64,000 nt of DNA. Origin: Rubrivivax sp. GTDB lineage: Bacteria > Pseudomonadota > Gammaproteobacteria > Burkholderiales > Burkholderiaceae_C. The stretch covers positions 1 to 64,000 of the forward strand of contig JAURZK010000174.1 of NCBI GenBank assembly GCA_030653505.1, read 5' to 3'. Below, piece after piece: positions 39,341 through 48,166 of this stretch; the first letter of the stretch is position 1, and the number at the start of each line of letters is the position of its first letter. The translations under genes and the position numbers were made by a program. The notes below the pieces were generated by a model that saw only the letters and a program-made list of their open reading frames with translations, was not told the origin of the DNA and did not search any database.

Positions 39341-41935
39341 ATGCAAAAAGAGATTCCACCGCCAAGCGCGAAGAAGACCGACCTCTCGGCTCACACGCCC
39401 ATGATGGCCCAGTACCTGGCGATCAAGGCCGGCTTTCCCGACACGCTCGTCTTCTATCGCATGGGCGATTTCTACGAGCTCTTCTTCGACGACGCTCGCA
39501 AGGCGAACCGGCTGCTCGACATCACGCTGACCACACGCGGCCAGAGCGCCGGCGAGCCGGTGGTGATGGCCGGGGTGCCGGTGCACTCGGTGGAGAGCTA
39601 CCTCGCGCGCCTCATCAAACTCGGCGAGGCCGTGGCCGTGGCCGAGCAGGTGGGCGATGTCGCTACCGCCAAGGGCCCGGTGGAACGCAAGGTGGTGCGC
39701 GTGGTGACACCGGGCACCGTCACCGACAGTGAACTGATGGCCGAACGCGCCGACACGCTGCTGCTGGCCGTGCACAAACATCGCATGAGCTACGGGCTGG
39801 CCTGGCTCGGTATGGCCAGCGGTCAGCTGGGCTTGACCGAGTGCGACGAACGTGCACTGCCGGGCTGGCTTTCGCGGCTGGCCCCTGCCGAACTCCTGCA
39901 CGACGGCAGCGGCCTGCCCGAAGCCGTCCTGCAGGTCCGTTCCGCACGCACGACGCGGCCGGCCTGGCAGTTCGACAGCGCCCTGGGCGAACGCAAGCTG
40001 CGTGAGCAGTTGCATGTGGCGTCGCTGGCCGGCTTCAACGCGCAGGACCTGCCGGTGGCCCACGCCGCCGCCGCCGCGCTGCTGAGCTACGCCGAACACA
40101 CCCAAGGCCAGGCCCTGGCCCACGTGCGCACGCTGCAGGTGCGCCGCAGTGGCGAACTGCTCGACCTGCCGCCGGCCACGCACCGCAACCTGGAACTGGT
40201 GCAGACGCTGCGCGGCGACGATGCGCCCACGCTGCTGAGCCTGCTCGACACCTGCCGCACCGGCATGGGCAGCCGGCGCCTGCGGCAATGGTTGACCCAC
40301 CCCGCGCGCGAACGTGGTGTGGCCAGCCAGCGTCACGACGCCATCGCCACGCTGCTGATGCAAAGCTACGCGCCGCTGCGCGAGGCGCTGCGCGGCATCA
40401 GCGATGTCGAGCGCATCGCCGCGCGCGTGGCACTGCGTCAGGTGCGCCCGCGCGAACTGGCCGGGCTGCGCAGCACGCTGGCGGCACTGCCGGCCCTGCG
40501 CGCGCAAGCACCCCACGGCGTCGGGCTGCTGGACACGCTGCGCCTGGCGCTGGCCCCCGACGAAGCGCTGGCCGACGTGCTGAGCGCCATCGCCGATGAA
40601 CCCGCCGTGCTGCTGCGCGACGGCGGCGTCATCGCCCCCGGCGTCGACAGCGAGCTCGACGAGCTGCGCGACATCAACGAACACTGCGACGCCTTCCTGC
40701 TCGACCTGGAGCAGCGTGAGCGCACGCGCACCGGCATCAACAACCTGCGCGTGCAGTTCAACAAGGTGCATGGCTTCTACATCGAGGTGACGAGCTCGGG
40801 CCTGGACAAGGTGCCGGCCGACTACCAGCGCCGCCAGACCCTGAAAAACGCCGAGCGCTACATCACGCCCGAACTGAAGGCTTTCGAGGACAAGGCGCTG
40901 TCGGCGCAGGAACGGGCGCTGGCGCGCGAGAAGTGGCTCTACGAACAGCTGCTCGACGCCTTGCAGGCGCACCTGGCCACGCTGCAGGCGCTGGCGCACG
41001 CGCTCTCCAGCCTGGACGCGCTGGCCGCGCTGGCCGAACGCGCCGCCACGCTGAACTGGTGCCGCCCCGAGTTCGTGCCCTACCCCTGCATTCACATCGA
41101 GTCCGGCCGCCACCCGGTGGTGGAAGCGCGGCTGGCCGAGACTGGCGCCGGTCCCTTCATCGCCAACCACTGCCGTATGGACGCGAAGACGAAGCTGCTC
41201 GTGGTCACTGGCCCCAACATGGGCGGCAAGAGCACCTTCATGCGCCAGGTGGCGCTGACGGTGCTGCTGGCCGCGATGGGCAGCTACGTGCCGGCGGCGG
41301 CCTGCCGGCTGGGGCCGGTGGACGCTATCCACACGCGCATCGGCGCCGCCGACGACCTGGCCAATGCGCAGAGCACCTTCATGGTCGAGATGACCGAGGC
41401 CGCGGCCAACATCCACGGCGCCACCGATCAGTCGCTGGTGCTGATGGACGAGATCGGTCGCGGCACCAGCACTTTCGACGGCCTGGCGCTGGCCAGCGCC
41501 ATCGCCACCCAGCTGCACGACCGCAACAAGAGCTTCACGCTCTTCGCCACCCACTACTTCGAACTCACCGACTTCCCGACGAAACACGAACGTGCGGTGA
41601 ACCTGCACGTCGGCGCGGTGGAGAGCGGGCACGACATCGTTTTCCTGCACCAGATCGAGCCCGGCCCGGCCAGCCGCAGCTACGGCGTGCAGGTGGCGCG
41701 TCTGGCCGGCATGCCGGCGGGCCTGGTGCGGCAGGCGCGCGCCACGCTGGAAGCACTGGAAGCCAAGGCCCAGGCGGGCGCAGCGCAGGTGGACCTGTTC
41801 GCGCCGCCCCCTGCCGTGCCGGCCGCGGAACCCTCGGCGGTGGAGCGTGAACTTGCCGCCATCGACCCCGACCGTCTGAACCCGCGCGAGGCGCTGGAGG
41901 CGCTGTACCGGTTGAAGGCGCTGCAGGGCGGGTGA
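39341..41935 (+). CDS. mutS: DNA mismatch repair protein MutS
   Basis: Mismatch-recognition ATPase of 864 residues, close to the E. coli length. The N-terminal mismatch-binding domain has the Phe-x-Glu wedge in [10 protein letters not shown] (Phe44, Glu46). Connector, lever and clamp domains follow. The ATPase domain has Walker [14 protein letters not shown] from about residue 624, STFMVEMTE, Walker [17 protein letters not shown] and the ATHYFELT switch. A short Pro/Ala-rich linker leads to a C-terminal [14 protein letters not shown] tail as in other beta- and gammaproteobacteria. The start is supported by the conserved [10 protein letters not shown] segment 17 residues in. It converges on the subtilase gene with a 19-base gap and is otherwise monocistronic. 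Confidence 0.97.
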   Translation: MQKEIPPPSAKKTDLSAHTPMMAQYLAIKAGFPDTLVFYRMGDFYELFFDDARKANRLLDITLTTRGQSAGEPVVMAGVPVHSVESYLARLIKLGEAVAVAEQVGDVATAKGPVERKVVRVVTPGTVTDSELMAERADTLLLAVHKHRMSYGLAWLGMASGQLGLTECDERALPGWLSRLAPAELLHDGSGLPEAVLQVRSARTTRPAWQFDSALGERKLREQLHVASLAGFNAQDLPVAHAAAAALLSYAEHTQGQALAHVRTLQVRRSGELLDLPPATHRNLELVQTLRGDDAPTLLSLLDTCRTGMGSRRLRQWLTHPARERGVASQRHDAIATLLMQSYAPLREALRGISDVERIAARVALRQVRPRELAGLRSTLAALPALRAQAPHGVGLLDTLRLALAPDEALADVLSAIADEPAVLLRDGGVIAPGVDSELDELRDINEHCDAFLLDLEQRERTRTGINNLRVQFNKVHGFYIEVTSSGLDKVPADYQRRQTLKNAERYITPELKAFEDKALSAQERALAREKWLYEQLLDALQAHLATLQALAHALSSLDALAALAERAATLNWCRPEFVPYPCIHIESGRHPVVEARLAETGAGPFIANHCRMDAKTKLLVVTGPNMGGKSTFMRQVALTVLLAAMGSYVPAAACRLGPVDAIHTRIGAADDLANAQSTFMVEMTEAAANIHGATDQSLVLMDEIGRGTSTFDGLALASAIATQLHDRNKSFTLFATHYFELTDFPTKHERAVNLHVGAVESGHDIVFLHQIEPGPASRSYGVQVARLAGMPAGLVRQARATLEALEAKAQAGAAQVDLFAPPPAVPAAEPSAVERELAAIDPDRLNPREALEALYRLKALQGG

Positions 41936-41954
41936 GCCGGGCCCGCGCCCGCGC

Positions 41955-44090
41955 TCAGAGGCGTTTGACGCGCGGCCGCCGCACGCGGTCGGGCAGCGCC
42001 GTCTTGCGCAGCCTTGGCAACACCAGGCCTCTGCCCAGATCAGGGGGCACGTCCTGCGTCGCTCCGGCCCACACGACCTCGGGTTCGGGCAGCGCCGGCG
42101 GGGGCGGCTTCGACCCGGGCCTCGGCGCAGCCGGCAGCGGTGCATCTGCCAGCGCGCGCGCCCACTGTGGCGCCGCGAAGCTGGTGCCCCGCAGGCGCAC
42201 CACGCCACCGCTGCGGGCGCCCGCGCCGCGTATGCCCAGGAGCGCCTCGCCCTCCTCGCTCACGCAGGCCACGCTGCGGCCGGGTGGCAGGCCACGGCCC
42301 GAGTAGTCGCAGACCCGCACCGCAGCGCCCATGCTGAGGCCGGCCACCACCGTCACGCCCGTGCCCGCGGCCAAGGCCGACGCCGTGCCCTGGCGCTGCA
42401 CACTCACGCCCGCAGGGGCCGCAGCCGGGTCGCTCAGCCGCGCACGCAGATAGCGTTCGGGGTCGTACTCGCCGTCCACCAGGCGCGACGGTCGATGGCG
42501 CTCGGGGGCGCCCATCTCCGAAACGCTGCGGCCGACGTAGGCCCGCACCGCGAGTGGCCGCGCCCCGGGTGGCAGGCTCAATCGCATGTGCCAATCGCCG
42601 GCCGCACCAGGCAGGTCGGGCGAAGACGCAGCCGCCAGCGCCAGAAAGAGCAACTGCCCGCGGCCACGCACCCCACCGTAGCTGGGAAGCGCCAGCGCGA
42701 GCAGCGCACCACCGCGCCACAGGCCCAGCCCCAGCCCGTCGACAGCCACGGTTTCGAACGCGCTATGGCCGGGCGCCCGCACCGACCAATTCAGCTTCTC
42801 AGGCAGCGGCCCGACTGGTCCGCGTGCGGTGGCGCTGTAGGCCGAAGCAGCATCCAGGCCCGGGGGCGCTTCATCGCTGAGCCAGACCTGCAGGAAGGCC
42901 GGCGCCTCGCTGCCTGGCGGCATCCGCCAGCAGAGCTCGGCGTCTTGTTCGGCGCTGAGCGTGCCAGCCGCGTGCCAGCGGTCCTGCGCCATGTTGCCGG
43001 CGGGCACGACGATGCGCAGTTCGCAATCGATGGCCCGTTCGCGGGTGACCAGTTCCTGCAGTGCGGCGTCGAAGAGCGTGCTGCCGTCGTGCGGCCCGGT
43101 GGGCACGGCGGCACTCAGGTTGACGACCACGCGCCGCGTGCCCTTGCCCTTGCAGGACAGCACATGGTGCAACGCGTCCAGCACGCGCGCCGGCAGTGCC
43201 AACGCGTTGGGGTCGGCCCAGGCGTCGGTGGGCAGCTGCACGAACACCAGATCGGCGGTGTCGGACTTCAGCCGGCCGTTCTTGCGCCAGCCCGGGCTGT
43301 CCTCGCCGGCGAACCCCATGCGGTCGCCCAGGCGCAGCGGGCCGATGAACTGGTCCATCACGTGGGCGCCGTGCGTGGCAGCGCGGCGCAGCTCGGGATA
43401 ACGGGCCAGGGCGTAGCAGAGGTCTTCGTCGACCACGCCGTCGGCGCCGGTGCAGACGGCGATCAGTGCCTGCAGTTCGGCACGGCCCACCTCGCGGCCG
43501 TAGCCGAAACCGGGGGGCACGCGGCCAGGCAGATGAGCACTGCCGAAGGCCGGCGACGGGTCCTGGTCCCACAGCCGCAGCACACGTGGCACGCCCTCGC
43601 GCAGGAAGGCGGCGTGGACAAAGGGGCAGCCCTGGTCGATGACGGCCAGCAGCGTGTTGCCCTTGCAGACGTCCGGCTCCTTGGCCTGCGGCGGGGACTG
43701 AACCGGCCACGGCCGAGGCAGTGGCCGCTGCGGGAGCACGGGGGCCGTCAGTTCGAAGCGGGTCACCAGGGGGTTGCCTGGCTCGGCCAGGCGACGGCAG
43801 GCCGCGGCGTTGAACTCCGCCGTGCAGTAGCGCAGTTCGGCTCGAGCCTGGTAGGCAGGCGCCACCTTGCCATCGGCCCCCAGAGCCTGGGCCAGGCCGG
43901 CCGGGGTGACCCCTTCCACCAGTTCGACCAGCACCGACCACATCGCCTCGGCACCGGGCGCCCCGCCACGCACGAAGTCCGCGAAGCCGGTGGTGTCGGC
44001 CCATGCCAGATAAGGGTCGGCCTGGGTGCGCCGTGCGGGCTCGACCCAGGTACCACCGGGCAGGCGGTCCGACCAGGCACTCCGGCTCAT
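41955..44090 (-). CDS. Subtilisin-like serine protease (S8 family), no export signal
   Basis: Predicted peptidase of 711 residues, last gene of a three-gene operon. The catalytic triad is visible: Asp152 in LLAVIDQGCPF (DQG replaces the usual DSG/DTG), His240 in ATHGAHVMD and Ser637 in RGTSFAAPQW. A likely oxyanion Asn366 lies in VVPAGNMAQ. The spacing between His and Ser is unusually long, about 400 residues, with a large insert that may be a beta-sandwich domain (about 400-590). The N-terminus (MSRSAWSDRLPGGTW) is polar, without signal peptide or prodomain hallmark, suggesting cytoplasmic action. The C-terminus is Pro/Arg-rich. It starts 33 bases after the haloperoxidase-like gene. Substrate unknown. 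Confidence 0.8.
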   Translation of the reverse strand: MSRSAWSDRLPGGTWVEPARRTQADPYLAWADTTGFADFVRGGAPGAEAMWSVLVELVEGVTPAGLAQALGADGKVAPAYQARAELRYCTAEFNAAACRRLAEPGNPLVTRFELTAPVLPQRPLPRPWPVQSPPQAKEPDVCKGNTLLAVIDQGCPFVHAAFLREGVPRVLRLWDQDPSPAFGSAHLPGRVPPGFGYGREVGRAELQALIAVCTGADGVVDEDLCYALARYPELRRAATHGAHVMDQFIGPLRLGDRMGFAGEDSPGWRKNGRLKSDTADLVFVQLPTDAWADPNALALPARVLDALHHVLSCKGKGTRRVVVNLSAAVPTGPHDGSTLFDAALQELVTRERAIDCELRIVVPAGNMAQDRWHAAGTLSAEQDAELCWRMPPGSEAPAFLQVWLSDEAPPGLDAASAYSATARGPVGPLPEKLNWSVRAPGHSAFETVAVDGLGLGLWRGGALLALALPSYGGVRGRGQLLFLALAAASSPDLPGAAGDWHMRLSLPPGARPLAVRAYVGRSVSEMGAPERHRPSRLVDGEYDPERYLRARLSDPAAAPAGVSVQRQGTASALAAGTGVTVVAGLSMGAAVRVCDYSGRGLPPGRSVACVSEEGEALLGIRGAGARSGGVVRLRGTSFAAPQWARALADAPLPAAPRPGSKPPPPALPEPEVVWAGATQDVPPDLGRGLVLPRLRKTALPDRVRRPRVKRL

Positions 44091-44123
44091 CGACCGCGCT
44101 CCTTCAGCGCCAGCCGTCGCGCT

Positions 44124-45326
44124 TCAGCCCAGGTCGGCACACTCGTCCTCGGCCGCGCGCCACAGCTCACGCAGCGCCGACGCCAGGGGCGGCAGGTCGC
44201 CCGCCAGCACGCCCCAGGGCAGGTAAAAGTTCGGCACCCCCGCAGGGCCGGGTGGCAGGGTCTGCGCCTGCGGCAGGAATTCATCGCTGCCCTGCACTTC
44301 GTGGCCATCGAAAGCCCGGGGCACCCAGGCCGCAGGCTGGCCCGACAGACGGCTGACCGCGTACTCACCCAGGCTGGTGCCCAGCAGACGGCCGGCGAGG
44401 TTGTCGACCGGGTAGTGCAGCCCGGCCACCGTGCGGTTGACGGCGATGCGCGCGGCCAGCCGTTGCAGCTGGGTATGGCGGTCATCGCCGGGGCCGGTGC
44501 CGATCAGCCGCCCCAGCAGGTAGGCAATGATGTAGGCCTGGGTGCAGTGCCCGCTGGGCAGCGCACCATGCCCCGGCGTGGTGATCATGGGTTGCACCTG
44601 GGGCGACATCAGGTTCGGCCGGCCGCAGGCAAGCTCGTGTTTCATGCGTGTCTCGATGAACACGGCGAACTGCGTCACCAGCTCCACGAGCTCTGCCGTC
44701 TTGCGCATGCGCCCAGTATGGAAAGGCACAATGGCTCCGAAGAAGGCGTGCTGGTTGTCGATCTGCGCCAGCACCTCGGTGGCACGCTCACCACGAAGCT
44801 CGGCCCAGTCCAGCACCTGGCTCAGCTGGACGTCGAACACGGCCTGCGTCGGGCGCCGCAGCGACACCACCGGCAGGTCGACGCCCGGCGACGCATACAG
44901 CGCCACCGCGCGCATCTGCATCGCCGCATCCAGGGCATGGGCGTAGCCTTCGGCCGGGGCATGGGCGGCATCGCCCTCGGGCAGCGGCGTGACCTCAAAG
45001 CGCAGCCCTTCGAGCAGGCCCTGCACACCGAGCACGACGCGCACCCAGGGATCCCAGCGGGCCACCGAAGGCGCCACCACGGCACGCGCGGGCTCCAGCG
45101 GCCCGGTCGCCAGCGGGTTGATGGTGGCGTCGCGGGTGCGCAGCAGCGCATCGACCACCAGCGTCGAGCTGTAGCGGTCGGAGAAGGTCACCGGGAAGGC
45201 CGCACCCCCGGCGGCGCCGCCTGCCGCACCGCCCGCGGCGCCTCCGGCCGCACCCCCGGCGGCCCCACCCGCCGCCCCACCCGCCGCACCACCCGCAGCT
45301 CCCCCTGCCATGCTCGCACCCGACAT
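44124..45326 (-). CDS. Vanadium haloperoxidase/PAP2-superfamily protein with (GGAA)9 N-terminus
   Basis: 400-residue protein with the full phosphatase/haloperoxidase signature: Lys229-x6-Arg236-Pro (KHELACGRP), PSGH at 257-260, and Arg298-x5-His304-x3-Asp (NRTVAGLHYPVD). These residues bind vanadate or phosphate. The soluble look of the core and the long N-terminal helical part suit vanadium-dependent haloperoxidase-like proteins better than membrane PAP2 lipid phosphatases. The first residues are an odd tract of nine GGAA tetrapeptides (about residues 8-43), encoded by varied codons. There is no signal peptide before it. ATG 45326 is chosen; ATG 45311 would begin just at the repeat. The middle gene of the operon, between cyclase and subtilase, with gaps of 28 and 33 bases. 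Activity is not predictable. Confidence 0.8.
   Translation of the reverse strand: MSGASMAGGAAGGAAGGAAGGAAGGAAGGAAGGAAGGAAGGAAFPVTFSDRYSSTLVVDALLRTRDATINPLATGPLEPARAVVAPSVARWDPWVRVVLGVQGLLEGLRFEVTPLPEGDAAHAPAEGYAHALDAAMQMRAVALYASPGVDLPVVSLRRPTQAVFDVQLSQVLDWAELRGERATEVLAQIDNQHAFFGAIVPFHTGRMRKTAELVELVTQFAVFIETRMKHELACGRPNLMSPQVQPMITTPGHGALPSGHCTQAYIIAYLLGRLIGTGPGDDRHTQLQRLAARIAVNRTVAGLHYPVDNLAGRLLGTSLGEYAVSRLSGQPAAWVPRAFDGHEVQGSDEFLPQAQTLPPGPAGVPNFYLPWGVLAGDLPPLASALRELWRAAEDECADLG
45198..45305 (-). repeat. (GGAA)9 coding repeat at the N-terminus of the haloperoxidase-like protein
   Basis: Thirty-six codons alternate Gly-Gly and Ala-Ala nine times. The codons are mixed (GGG/GGT/GGC and GCC/GCG/GCA/GCT), so this is not a recent perfect DNA expansion. 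A flexible or amyloid-like linker is possible. Confidence 0.8.
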
Positions 45327-45354
45327 CGTCTCTGCTCCCCTGGTGTTCAGTCCC

Positions 45355-47172
45355 TCAGGCCGCCGCCAGCCCGGCGCGCTGCAGCGCCTCGGCATAACGG
45401 CGGCGCGTTTCGTTGGCCCCCGACGGCGAACGTTCGAGGTAGGAACGCACCGTCAGGCGCGGCTCCAGCACCAGCAGCTGCTGCAGGCTGGCGCGTGCAG
45501 CTTGGAGCTGGCCCAGTTCCGACTGCGCGATCACCAGCGCCCGCCACGTGGGTGAATGCGCGCGGTTGGCGCGCACCGAACGCAGCGCAAACGCAGCCGC
45601 ACGCGGGTAGTCCTGCGCCGCCAGCGCGGCCGTGGCCGAGAGCGCGTCGTAGTAGTCGCGCAGCGGGTCCAGCGGGCTCAGGCGGCCGGCTTCCAGTACC
45701 ATTTCCAGCGCCTGGCTGCCGTTGCCCTGGAAAGCCTGCACAACGCCCTTGAACAGCCAGGCGAGGCTGTCGCTCGGGTTCATCGTAGTGGCGGTGTCCA
45801 GGGTGTGCCATGCGCGCTCCAGGTCACGCAGCATGTGGCACTCGACGAAACCCCGCATCGTCAAAGCAAGTGAACACTGCGGGTCGGCGTCGAGTGCGCG
45901 CCGCGTGTGGTCCAGCGCCGGCGCGGCTTCGGCCTCGGTGTTGTCTATGAGCCCGCGCGTGACGCGCAGCACGTGCCACTGCGCCAGCCACGCGCGTGGC
46001 GCGGCCAGTCGCGGGTGGCGCTCGATCAGGTGCTGCAACTGCAGCGCGGCGCGCTCGAAGTCGTCGCGGCCCGAGCGGTGCATCATCGCGATGGCGCTGA
46101 TCTGCAGCGAGTAACTCCTCAGGCTGGGCGGCGCCTGCAGCGTCGAGCGCGACAGCTCGTTGAGCATCACCGCGCCCTGCACCCCCGCCACCAGGGCGGC
46201 GAAGGCCTGGCTGTCCGGGGACAGCAGGTCGGCCAGCAATGTGGCCAGGTGTTCGGCCCACACCACCTCGCCGCTGCGCGCCTCGGCCAGTTCGGCCAGC
46301 AGGTTCACGCGATCGCCTTCGGCGACATAGTTGCCGCTGAGCACGTAGTCGGCGCCCAGCCGGGCCGCCATCTCGGGCAGCGGCAGGCGCCGCGTGCGGA
46401 AGACGGCGGTAGACAGGTGCGAGACGACACGCAGCGTCGGCGCGCGGCTGAGCAGCACCGTGCTGCCTTCGGCAATCCAGTCGCCCAGCGGGCCTGCGGC
46501 GTCGGTGTCGGCGTCGGCGTCGGCAAGGCGGCGGAAGGGCAGCACGGCCACCATCGCACGCAATTCGGCGCAGGCCCCGGCGCCTGCCGACGCGGCACGG
46601 GCGGGAGCGGCGACCTGCACACCGGGCGCAGGCGCCAAGCGGAAGGCCCGCACCGGCGCTTCCAGGTGCTTGACGTAGCACTCGCCGAGGTCATCGAGTT
46701 CGGCGTCCAGGCCGGCCACCAGTTCGTCGCGCACCGCGGTCGACACCACCGTCTGACCCGGGCCGGCAAGCGTTGCCAGCCGCGCCCCGAGGTTGACACC
46801 GGCACCGAAGATGTCGTGTTCACCGACCACCACCTCGGCCACGTGCATGCCGCAACGCAGCTGCAGCGCAGCGCCACCGGATAACCCGCAGCGGGCCACC
46901 TGGTCGTGCATCTCGAGCGCAGCGTGCGCGGCGTCTGCGACGCTGTCGAACACCAGCAGCATGCCATCGCCCAGGCTCTTCACCAGCCGGCCTTCGAAAC
47001 GCGGCAGCACCTGCTGCCTCACGACGTCGACAAATCCCAGCCAGCAGCCAATGAAGCCTTCCTCGTCGTCCTGCATCAGGCGCACCGATTCGACGACGTC
47101 GACCACGACGATGGCGCACCGTGCCCGCGGCAGCACTGTCGGGGCCGTGGCGGAACCCTGGCTCTGCAACAT
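45355..47172 (-). CDS. Class III adenylate/guanylate cyclase with TolB-like and TPR regions
   Basis: Signalling enzyme of 605 residues. The catalytic domain is at about residues 17-180. The two metal-binding aspartates are Asp25 (IVVVDVVES) and Asp69 (VKSLGDGML). Lys65 and Asp120 sit where adenylate-specific residues are expected, and the transition-state Asn127 and Arg131 are in GVNLGARL, so it should be active. Residues about 205-330 match the TolB/FlgO-like module often fused to such cyclases (MVAVLPFRRLAD, YVLSGNYVAEGDRVNL). The C-terminal part is helical TPR-like repeats (ALDADPQCSLALTMRGF and others). ATG 47172 has GGGAG nine bases upstream; ATG 47223 would add 17 residues. It heads the operon and diverges from the proteasome-type protease gene. 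Confidence 0.87.
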   Translation of the reverse strand: MLQSQGSATAPTVLPRARCAIVVVDVVESVRLMQDDEEGFIGCWLGFVDVVRQQVLPRFEGRLVKSLGDGMLLVFDSVADAAHAALEMHDQVARCGLSGGAALQLRCGMHVAEVVVGEHDIFGAGVNLGARLATLAGPGQTVVSTAVRDELVAGLDAELDDLGECYVKHLEAPVRAFRLAPAPGVQVAAPARAASAGAGACAELRAMVAVLPFRRLADADADTDAAGPLGDWIAEGSTVLLSRAPTLRVVSHLSTAVFRTRRLPLPEMAARLGADYVLSGNYVAEGDRVNLLAELAEARSGEVVWAEHLATLLADLLSPDSQAFAALVAGVQGAVMLNELSRSTLQAPPSLRSYSLQISAIAMMHRSGRDDFERAALQLQHLIERHPRLAAPRAWLAQWHVLRVTRGLIDNTEAEAAPALDHTRRALDADPQCSLALTMRGFVECHMLRDLERAWHTLDTATTMNPSDSLAWLFKGVVQAFQGNGSQALEMVLEAGRLSPLDPLRDYYDALSATAALAAQDYPRAAAFALRSVRANRAHSPTWRALVIAQSELGQLQAARASLQQLLVLEPRLTVRSYLERSPSGANETRRRYAEALQRAGLAAA

Positions 47173-47326
47173 GCCCGCAAACTCCCGGCATTTCACTTGT
47201 AAGAACTTGATTCTGAGGGGCATGCCGACGTCGCCGCAAGCCCGAAGCTCAGGGCGGCCGGACGGTCGGCGGCGGGCGGCCACCGTCCTGATACCCTTGC
47301 CGGCCAGCCACAGCCCCGACCCCACC

Positions 47327-48151
47327 ATGACCTACTGCGTCGGCATCCGCCTCAACGCCGGCCTCGTCTTCATGTCAGATTCGCGCACCAACGCGGGCCT
47401 GGATGCGATCAGCACCTTCCGCAAGATGATGATCTACGAGCAGCCCGGCGAACGTCTCATGGTCATGCTGTCGGCCGGCAACCTCAGCATCAGCCAGAGC
47501 GTGCGTGAACTGCTGCAGGTGGAAAAGCTCGACAACGGCACCGAGGCCGGGCTGACGATCTGGAACGCCAAGAGCATGTTCGACGCCACGCGGGTGCTGG
47601 GCGCTGCGGTGCGCCGGGTACACGGGCAGGACGGCGCAGCGCTGAAGGCCACCGGCGTGGACTTCAACGCCAGCATGATCTTCGGCGGCCAGATCAAGGG
47701 CGAGGCGATGCGCCTCTTCCTCGTCTATTCGGCGGGCAACTTCATCGAGGCCACGCGCGAGACCTGCTTCTTCCAGGTCGGTGAAAGCAAGTACGGCAAA
47801 CCGATACTGGACCGCGTGCTGACACCCGCCACCGCGCTGGACGAAGCCGCCAAGTGCGCGCTGGTGTCGATGGACAGCACGTTGAAGTCCAACCTCAGCG
47901 TCGGCCTGCCGCTGGACCTGCTGGTCTACCGCGAAGGCAGCTACGCCAGCGAAGACCACGCCTGCATCGACGACCGCAACCCCTACTTCCAGATGATCCA
48001 CAGCACCTGGGGCCAGCGACTGCGCGAGGTCTTCGAGAGCATCGACGACCCGCGCTGGGACGGCGGCGACGCCACGCACCCGCTGATGGTGAAGAGCGAA
48101 CGCTACGAGGCCATGCGCAAGATCACGCGGCCCAGCGACCGCATCGTCTGA
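47327..48151 (+). CDS. Proteasome-type protease (Anbu-like, Ntn hydrolase)
   Basis: 274-residue member of the bacterial proteasome-related Anbu group (peptidase family T1). The N-terminus MTYCVGIRLNAGLVFMSDSRTNAG is diagnostic. After Met removal Thr becomes residue 1 (nucleophile), Asp18 becomes Asp17, and Lys33 in STFRKMMIY fits the catalytic lysine. A GEMRLFLVYSAGNFIEAT-type segment in the middle is also typical. Anbu proteins form open rings. They are usually encoded beside an ATP-grasp protein, an alpha-E protein and a transglutaminase-like protein, none of which is seen here. The gene starts 154 bases from the divergent cyclase gene and converges on the deacylase gene 15 bases away. Confidence 0.9.
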   Translation: MTYCVGIRLNAGLVFMSDSRTNAGLDAISTFRKMMIYEQPGERLMVMLSAGNLSISQSVRELLQVEKLDNGTEAGLTIWNAKSMFDATRVLGAAVRRVHGQDGAALKATGVDFNASMIFGGQIKGEAMRLFLVYSAGNFIEATRETCFFQVGESKYGKPILDRVLTPATALDEAAKCALVSMDSTLKSNLSVGLPLDLLVYREGSYASEDHACIDDRNPYFQMIHSTWGQRLREVFESIDDPRWDGGDATHPLMVKSERYEAMRKITRPSDRIV

Positions 48152-48166
48152 ACGCCCGCGGCGCGA

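Noticed and set aside
39132-39365. 77-codon minus-strand open frame before mutS
   Set aside because: Overlaps the mutS start, has no ribosome site and no family resemblance.
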